A stretch of 35,087 nucleotides of DNA from positions 1 through 35,087 of IMG/VR virus record IMGVR_UViG_3300038701_001938, one strand, 5' to 3'. The position numbers and the translations under genes are program-made. This document shows, piece after piece, positions 31,001 through 35,087 of this stretch. Source of the stretch: a virus. The notes under the pieces are model-generated. The model worked only from the letters and a program-made list of their open reading frames with translations. It ran no database searches and was not told the DNA's origin. Positions within the stretch are counted from its first letter, which is position 1. Each line of letters starts with the position of its first letter.

Positions 31001-31547
31001 GCCGAGCGCAACTTACAATGCACTGAAAGGAGAGGCCGATGGCTACGCGAACATCGACAACAACACAGGGTTCGGAGAGCCCTCGCCGGTCCTCGAAAGG
31101 TCCGAACGCAACAACCCTCTCGAAGGGTCTGACCTCGACATATACGAAAGTGACGCAGGAGGAGGGCGACCCGGTGACGGGCGAGCTGGCAGAGATCTTG
31201 AAGCGCCGGAAGGAACGGCGCCGGAAGGCTCGGGGCCAGTAATCGAGGAGACGCCGGCCGGATCTCAAATGCTGATGGATGGCGTCGATCCGATTACCAC
31301 GCGCGATAGGGTGCAGGCTGCGGCCGACAAGCCCCTTCTTGCCCCGACGCGGACAACCGACACCGAAATCGGCGGGCTGTTCGATGCGAGCGATCCGGCG
31401 CGGTATGACCTGTTTGATCAGGTGCCCGTCGGTGTCGAGCAGGTGGACGGCGAAACCGTTGTGCGCACGGTTTCCCGAAAGGATCTGGCCGACGAGCTGG
31501 ACGCCGATGATCTATTCGCGCAGCAAGTGGGGATCTGTATGACATGA
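28002..31547 (+). CDS. Ejection protein with ParB-like and zeta-toxin-like kinase domains (1181 aa)
   Basis: Polyvalent virion protein. Residues ~1-360: helical ejection part with a Gly-rich hydrophobic patch (NMLVGATFGGVVAGGLQLGG). Residues ~370-480: ParB/DdrB-like domain (ELVVDPERFQFK, then D428-GHQR-432). Residues ~862-1010: zeta-toxin-like P-loop kinase with Walker A GPPAAGKST (871-879), D894/D896 in VDSDEIKKTLPE and Arg pair R977/R981. Zeta enzymes phosphorylate UDP-sugars and block wall synthesis; that activity here is inference. The C-terminal ~100 residues (LMDGVDPITTRDRV; DLADELDADDLFAQQ) are again typical of this ejection protein. Residues ~672-749 and ~1013-1080 are linker-like and coincide with two overlapping ORFs. 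Confidence 0.85.
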   Translation: MVDLRQDLALPDMRPAAGRTTSNWEGVVASFWNTPTTVSGIRRDNELAAPVMGRLITSPDGPDMMYRDETGAEVTFSPNMQQRMFDDDISLDLMRDLWSEIEAGGAAPPMPFEAYQEQYNAILERRRSEFEANERIIAASENPFRNRLIGGVAGGFADPVNLATIPLAAPVRLGAMGTVAFEAALNASIEGLSTPARNEYLRSIGQEEEDILVNMLVGATFGGVVAGGLQLGGATARATGRALDVRNPARALGREMDAILDQLDPAAADLAREAFMAGSRGLQDPRARMEVAEALTNSEDPEIAAFAESVLRDAEDEATATTDLSPAARTEHLQRAQEAFEALESGGEITMPDRPARAVPRGSLLGGNLEEFDPRELVVDPERFQFKSEGTGPEGLTDKLTEVTEWQPRAAGTIIVFEDINGVRFVADGHQRSGLARRLMESDPSQDIKLAGFVMRERDGWTAEQVRMEAALVNIMQAADGMTQAMARDAARVLRVSAEAIERLPRGPGIARAQALAKLGDDAFSLVINDVVPDRFAALVGNLTSDPRLQMAYMRLLERTGPSSEAQARSILEQAQRSPLTEEVTEDLFGTEVIAESLYVERAKVLERAMQLMRDDQRTFRTLTDRASTISEAGNELNEITNKQMREMMDTALGAVDKLAYRAGPISEALDDGARQYKETGRLKDAARAVTDAIRAEIERNGLAGAEASPRVGAAEPTGSGTRASDPNEGFDDPIDGAGAKDQIRATRIDANERPEEGFNSDEEARRDLGQRVSAGATRDEIDTHPAVVKAIEDMLARRESATNLDEAYGSPQWHEAREYVFPAEQIEGTDFEEVVITGTDAAMDAWKARAEAFAGPEGAGRNRRIKFLLGPPAAGKSTIAEALAAQQRFAIVDSDEIKKTLPEFEGGIGAAAVHSESSDLSKAMFADMLDEGTDIIFPKVGDDVKSIRKVMDQARAAGYTVELVNMAVTSDNAYNRMIGRFVTKGRLIPPDYFDTIGEKPSATYNALKGEADGYANIDNNTGFGEPSPVLERSERNNPLEGSDLDIYESDAGGGRPGDGRAGRDLEAPEGTAPEGSGPVIEETPAGSQMLMDGVDPITTRDRVQAAADKPLLAPTRTTDTEIGGLFDASDPARYDLFDQVPVGVEQVDGETVVRTVSRKDLADELDADDLFAQQVGICMT
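30016..30249 (+). CDS. Overlapping +1-frame ORF before the kinase domain (77 aa)
   Basis: Lies wholly inside the ejection-protein gene, one frame ahead. ATG 30016 has GGAGG nine bases upstream. From 30103 on, about 34 of 48 codons end in G/C, against 23 of 49 in the main frame (hand counts), so this frame carries the usual coding bias. The product is Gln/Arg-rich with a helical stretch (MVSLAQKLALASELQNLRVR) and a basic end. No family recognised. It could be an overprinted gene or a remnant captured with the kinase; a chance open frame is not excluded. Confidence 0.42.
   Translation: MARDNTRKPAGSRMQPEPSQMQSEPRLNEMVSLAQKLALASELQNLRVRAQEHLIQTRGSTTRSMAQERRIRSERQG
31039..31242 (+). CDS. Overlapping +1-frame ORF after the kinase domain (67 aa)
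   Basis: Inside the ejection-protein gene, one frame ahead, starting where the kinase domain ends. AAAGGAGAGG lies directly before ATG 31039 (AGGAG six bases away), the best internal ribosome-binding site I saw. In 31130-31242 about 28 of 34 codons end in G/C, against roughly 16 of 34 in the main frame. The product has a Ser/Thr-rich N-terminus and a helical, very basic C-terminus (GELAEILKRRKERRRKARGQ). It resembles a small nucleic-acid-binding or antidote protein in general build, but no family is recognised. Confidence 0.52.
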   Translation: MATRTSTTTQGSESPRRSSKGPNATTLSKGLTSTYTKVTQEEGDPVTGELAEILKRRKERRRKARGQ

Positions 31548-34018
31548 GCTTTCGAGACTGCATCAACAGGGGCGTCGCCGGGGGCGATATGGATCCGGTT
31601 CGCGCGCAGAAGGTTCTCGCGGAATACGATGGGTTGCTCCGCGATTTCCAGCAAAGCATGGGGCCGACACAAGCCGAGGCGCGAGCCGCCCGGCACGTCG
31701 TCGACAAGACGAAACGCGAGGCCGCCGAGAAGCGCCGGGTCCACCAGCTGCAGGCGTCGATCGCTCAGCGCAATCTCCGGCGCATGGAGGGGTATGTCAG
31801 CCTTTTGGGCAAGAGATCCCCCTCGGCATTTCTGCGAGATTTCATTTCGGCCCCGCAAGGCGCGAAGGGGATGACGCTCGAGGGCGCGAAAGAGGGCGTG
31901 CGCCGGACATTCCGCTCTCAGATGGGCGACGCCGTGCGCCAGTTCTCCGCGAACATTGTGGGCATGCGGCGCAACAAGGAGACGCTGCGCCAGACGACGC
32001 GGGCGATCTTCGGCGAAAGCACCGACGACGAAATGGCGCAGGCTGTCGCGAAGGCGTGGGCCGAGGTCAGCGAGGCGATGCGCAAGCGGTTCAACGCGGC
32101 CGGCGGTCATATCGGCAAGCGCGACGATTGGGGGCTGCCGCAGGCCCATGACGTGCGCAAGGTGGGTGCGGTGCCTTACAGGGAATGGCGGGATTACATC
32201 TTGCCCAAGCTCGACCTCGAGGCGATGGGGCGCGACTTCAATGATGGCGTGCCGTTCACTCCGGAGACGATCGAGCTCCTCATGAAAGACGCTTACGACG
32301 CGATCAAGACCGATGGCTATTCGCGGCGCTCGCCTTCGGCCAAGCACGGCGCGGCCATGTATAACCGCCGGGCAGATCATCGGTTCTTCAAGTTCAATAG
32401 CGCCGATAGCTGGCTGGAATACAACGACCGCTTCGGGTCCGGGCAAGATCCCTTCCGTATCATGATGGGCCATATCGACAATATGAGCACCGAGATTGCC
32501 TTGATGGAACAGCTCGGCCCAAACCCAACGCACGGCTACCAGTTCCTAAAGGACGCGGCTCTGCAAATGACGGCGCGAGATCCGAATGTGAAGGACTGGC
32601 GGCGCGCGACGCAAGCCACGATCGGCCTCGCTGACAGCATGTTTGATCACGTCACCGGCGCAACGCAGGTGCCCGTCTCCAACGGTTTCGGAAAAGCTAT
32701 GAGCACGATCCGTCAGTTCAACGTCGCGGCGATGCTGGGCTCGGCGGCGCTGTCGAGCGTTACCGATTTCAACTCGCAGAGAGTGACCGCCAAGCTCGCG
32801 GGCATGGGCAAGCAGGGGCTTGGGTATCTGAACCAAATGCGCCGGCTTATGAGCTCGAAAGAGTTTCGCAACGAGGCGAACCGCGCCGGCCTGATCTTCG
32901 AGAACGCGGTCGATATGGGCAACGCGGCTCAGCGATATCAGTTTGAGGATCTGCACAACGAGGTTGCCGGCCGCCTCGCGGATTTCACGATCCGGGCGTC
33001 GGGCCTCGGTCCGATAACCGAGATCCAGCGGCAGGCGTTCGGCATGGAGTTCATGAGCGTGGTTGCAAGCAAGTGGCGGCAATCTGGCTTCGACGAGCTC
33101 GAGCCGGCAACACGCAACATGATGCAGCAATACGGGATCACGGGGCAGGATTGGGATCTGATCCGCTCGGTGGATCCGCACCGGATGGAGAACGGGCTCG
33201 AGATCACGCGCGCACAAGATATCGCGGATGCAACCGGCCGGCAGGATGTTGCGGATCTTTACATGCAGATGATGCTTGGCTTGATCGATTACGCGGTGCC
33301 CTCGACAAGCACGCTCGGCCGGGCGGCTGTTCTCAATTCCACCAAGCCCGGCACGATTGCCGGCGAGTTCATGCGGACCGTCATGCAGTTCAAGGCGTTC
33401 CCCGTCACATGGCTCGTGAACAACGCGGCGCGGCTGATGGGCGAGGTTGGCGCCGGGCGCTATGGATCGGCCCTCAAGTTCTCGGCCGGGATGTTTGTCG
33501 GGGCAACCGTCATGGGCGCTTTGGCGTTGCAGATGAAAGAGGTTTCGAAGGGCCGGGATCCGCGCGACATGACGACGATCGAGTTCTGGCAGGCGGCCAT
33601 GCTGCAAGGTGGCGGGCTCGGGATCTTCGGCGATTTCCTGTTCTCCGATCAGAACCGTTTTGGCGGCGGGCTGGCGCAAACCCTTTCCGGCCCGAGCGTG
33701 GGGCTGGCTTCGGATGTCGCCAAGTTCACGGTAGGCAATGCGCAAGAGCTCATTCGCGGCGAGGACATGAACGCCGGCCGAGAGCTCACGAACCTGTTGA
33801 GGCGCTACACGCCCGGCGGCTCGCTTTGGTATGCGCGCCTCGCCTATGAGCGCGCCGTCCTCGACGAAATTCAAATGGTGCTCGATCCGAAACATCGTGA
33901 TAGCTTCCGAGCGAGGATGCGAAGCGCCGAGGATTACGGCACGCAGTTTTTTGCGCCACCCGGCCGGGGCCTCTCTGGAATGAGGGCACCGGATTTTGAA
34001 AACGCTCTCGGAGGGTAA
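31544..34018 (+). CDS. Internal virion protein, gp16-like C-terminal type (824 aa)
   Basis: Large ejection protein after the polyvalent one. The N-terminus (MSFRDCINRGVAGGDMDP) and a helical region (AQKVLAEYDGLLRDFQQS) are followed by long mixed segments. The C-terminal ~250 residues contain hydrophobic stretches (SAGMFVGATVMGALALQM; FWQAAMLQGGGLGIFGDFLF) typical of the membrane-entering part of gp16-like proteins. No lysozyme-type transglycosylase motif is seen, unlike T7 gp16. Start overlaps the previous stop by four bases. It may act with the polyvalent protein as a split gp16 equivalent. Confidence 0.78.
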   Translation: MSFRDCINRGVAGGDMDPVRAQKVLAEYDGLLRDFQQSMGPTQAEARAARHVVDKTKREAAEKRRVHQLQASIAQRNLRRMEGYVSLLGKRSPSAFLRDFISAPQGAKGMTLEGAKEGVRRTFRSQMGDAVRQFSANIVGMRRNKETLRQTTRAIFGESTDDEMAQAVAKAWAEVSEAMRKRFNAAGGHIGKRDDWGLPQAHDVRKVGAVPYREWRDYILPKLDLEAMGRDFNDGVPFTPETIELLMKDAYDAIKTDGYSRRSPSAKHGAAMYNRRADHRFFKFNSADSWLEYNDRFGSGQDPFRIMMGHIDNMSTEIALMEQLGPNPTHGYQFLKDAALQMTARDPNVKDWRRATQATIGLADSMFDHVTGATQVPVSNGFGKAMSTIRQFNVAAMLGSAALSSVTDFNSQRVTAKLAGMGKQGLGYLNQMRRLMSSKEFRNEANRAGLIFENAVDMGNAAQRYQFEDLHNEVAGRLADFTIRASGLGPITEIQRQAFGMEFMSVVASKWRQSGFDELEPATRNMMQQYGITGQDWDLIRSVDPHRMENGLEITRAQDIADATGRQDVADLYMQMMLGLIDYAVPSTSTLGRAAVLNSTKPGTIAGEFMRTVMQFKAFPVTWLVNNAARLMGEVGAGRYGSALKFSAGMFVGATVMGALALQMKEVSKGRDPRDMTTIEFWQAAMLQGGGLGIFGDFLFSDQNRFGGGLAQTLSGPSVGLASDVAKFTVGNAQELIRGEDMNAGRELTNLLRRYTPGGSLWYARLAYERAVLDEIQMVLDPKHRDSFRARMRSAEDYGTQFFAPPGRGLSGMRAPDFENALGG

Positions 34019-34021
34019 AGC

Positions 34022-35087
34022 ATGACCGTCAACTCAAATGATCTTCTCGTCGGCCCGGTAGTTCCGTCCAACGGCACGACGCTGATCTCGATCGATTTCT
34101 ATTTCGAGGACGAGACACACCTTGAGGTTTACAAAAGCGGATCCAATACTCCGCTCTCTCTCGGGGTCGATTACACCGTGTCGGAGCCGACAAGCGACGG
34201 CGCGACCGATGGCTCTATCACGCTGGCCGTTGCGGCCAACGGATCCGACAGCTATTCGATCTTCGGCAAGCAACCGCTCGAACGCTCGAGCGACGTGCAG
34301 TTCCGTGGTGACTATCGATCGGAGGTAATCAATCAATCCCTCGATCGTCTGTGGCGCGCGGTGCAGGGGATCAACACGGCGCTGACCCGAACCTTCCGTT
34401 TCTCGGCGACATCGAATGTCGCTGACGAGCTCGAGAGCGTGACGGCCGCCGGCCGGCAGAGCAAGGCGCTTGTTTTCAGTGCAGATGGCAGCGCCTTGGA
34501 GCTTGGGCCAACGACAGACGACATCGAGAACGCGCAGACCTATGCCGGCAACGCGAGCACGTCGGCGAGCGAGGCGGCCGCGAGCGCGGCGGCCGCTGCG
34601 ACCAGCGAGACGAACGCGGCGGCGTCGGAGACGGCGGCGGCGGCGTCGGAGACTGCGGCGGCCACGTCGGAAACCAATGCGGCCGCGAGCGAGACGGCGG
34701 CGGCGGCGTCGGAGACTGCGGCGGCCACGTCGGAAACCAATGCGGCCGCGAGCGAGACGGCAGCGGCGGCGTCGGAGACTGCGGCGGCCACGTCGGAAAC
34801 CAAGGCGGCCGCGAGCGAGACGGCGGCGGCGGCGTCGGAGACTGCGGCGGCCACGTCGGAAACCAATGCGGCCGCGAGCGAGACGGCAGCGGCGGCGTCG
34901 GAGACTGCGGCGGCCACGTCGGAAACCAATGCGGCCGCGAGCGCGAGCGCGGCGGCGGCATCGGAGACTGCGGCGGCCACGTCGGAAACCAATGCGGCCG
35001 CGAGCGAGACGGCAGCGGCGGCGTCGGAGACTGCGGCGGCCACGTCGGAAACCAACGCGGCCGCGAGCGAGAGCGCGGCGGCGACCT
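34022..35087 (+). CDS. Tail fibre protein, N-terminal part (continues at left edge)
   Basis: Starts at ATG 34022 behind GGAGGG and has no stop before the right edge. Residues 1-~150 match the T7 gp17 N-terminal virion-attachment domain: FYFEDETHLEVYKSG, LSLGVDYTVSEP, and VINQSLDRLWRAVQ. A short linker leads into Ala/Ser/Glu/Thr repeats from residue ~180. The frame at base 35087 continues into base 1 without a shift. Joined as given, the protein would be about 725 residues, plus any bases lost at the join. It is the fibre that attaches the host-recognition tip to the tail. Confidence 0.9.
   Translation, partial: MTVNSNDLLVGPVVPSNGTTLISIDFYFEDETHLEVYKSGSNTPLSLGVDYTVSEPTSDGATDGSITLAVAANGSDSYSIFGKQPLERSSDVQFRGDYRSEVINQSLDRLWRAVQGINTALTRTFRFSATSNVADELESVTAAGRQSKALVFSADGSALELGPTTDDIENAQTYAGNASTSASEAAASAAAAATSETNAAASETAAAASETAAATSETNAAASETAAAASETAAATSETNAAASETAAAASETAAATSETKAAASETAAAASETAAATSETNAAASETAAAASETAAATSETNAAASASAAAASETAAATSETNAAASETAAAASETAAATSETNAAASESAAAT
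34616..35087 (+). repeat. 63-bp tandem coding repeat of the fibre stalk
   Basis: Units of 63 bp (21 residues, three heptads, general form AAASETAAAASETAAATSETN) start at 34616, 34679, 34742, 34805, 34868, 34931, 34994 and 35057. Most differ at only a few bases. The unit length keeps frame and heptad phase, so copy number can vary without harm. The last unit is cut by the window edge. Confidence 0.92.

Noticed and set aside
28002-31547. Frameshifts in the ejection gene as an explanation for the +1-frame ORFs
   Set aside because: The main frame is open throughout, the kinase domain and the conserved C-terminus are both in that frame, and each +1 ORF ends in its own stop, so a sequencing frameshift pair is less likely than overlap.
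34616-35087. CRISPR-like or satellite array
   Set aside because: The units are contiguous, in frame and code for a coiled coil, with no spacers.
1-35087. tRNA genes, rRNA, insertion sequences, integrase or attachment sites
   Set aside because: No cloverleaf, transposase motif, tyrosine or serine recombinase motif, or duplicated att-like core was recognised by eye.

Overview
The window reads as an essentially complete genome of a short-tailed (podovirus-type) phage, shown opened inside its tail-fibre gene. The last gene starts at 34022 and runs off the right edge in a run of Ala/Ser/Glu/Thr repeats. The first 1112 bases carry the rest of the same kind of protein in a frame that continues the right-edge frame. 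High GC, C/G-ending codons and the affinities of the recognisable proteins suggest an alphaproteobacterial host, perhaps Rhodobacterales; this is inference, since no host sequence is present.

Layout. Bases 1-3336 (+): fibre C-terminus, two small fibre-linked genes, then a lysis cassette of holin candidate, small membrane peptide, Zn amidase, one-TM peptide and nested Rz/Rz1-like spanins. Bases 3346-10000 (-): an early-type block with a Lar-like zinc-ribbon protein, small unknowns, an ERF-family annealing protein with a RecE-like exonuclease, an LPD29-domain protein, and seven small unknown genes. Three nearly identical 44-bp promoter blocks (TTGACC-N16-TAYTAT) drive this block. Bases 10121-34018 (+): a DUF1376 protein, terminase small and large subunits, a group of small genes including a PD-(D/E)XK nuclease, portal, scaffold, a terminator followed at once by a sigma70-type promoter, major capsid protein, tail adaptor, tail nozzle and four ejection/internal virion proteins. 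The fibre N-terminus follows at 34022.

How it fits together. ERF plus exonuclease suggests recombination of terminally redundant DNA after entry. I see no DNA polymerase, helicase, primase, RNA polymerase, integrase or repressor, so replication and transcription must lean on the host, with the DUF1376 protein the only replication-linked candidate.

Most interesting region. The 1181-aa ejection protein at 28002-31547 carries a ParB-like domain and a zeta-toxin-like kinase domain, a polyvalent protein probably delivered into the cell with the DNA. The kinase segment is flanked by two overlapping +1-frame ORFs (30016-30249 and 31039-31242). Their third-position GC matches the phage's normal coding bias, while the ejection-protein frame loses that bias in the parts I counted. 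They may be overprinted genes, possibly a captured toxin neighbourhood or an immunity function. A second genome-wide signal is strong local enrichment of GATC and CTCGAG, which drops in blocks such as 600-2200 and 2840-4620 and may mark later acquisitions.
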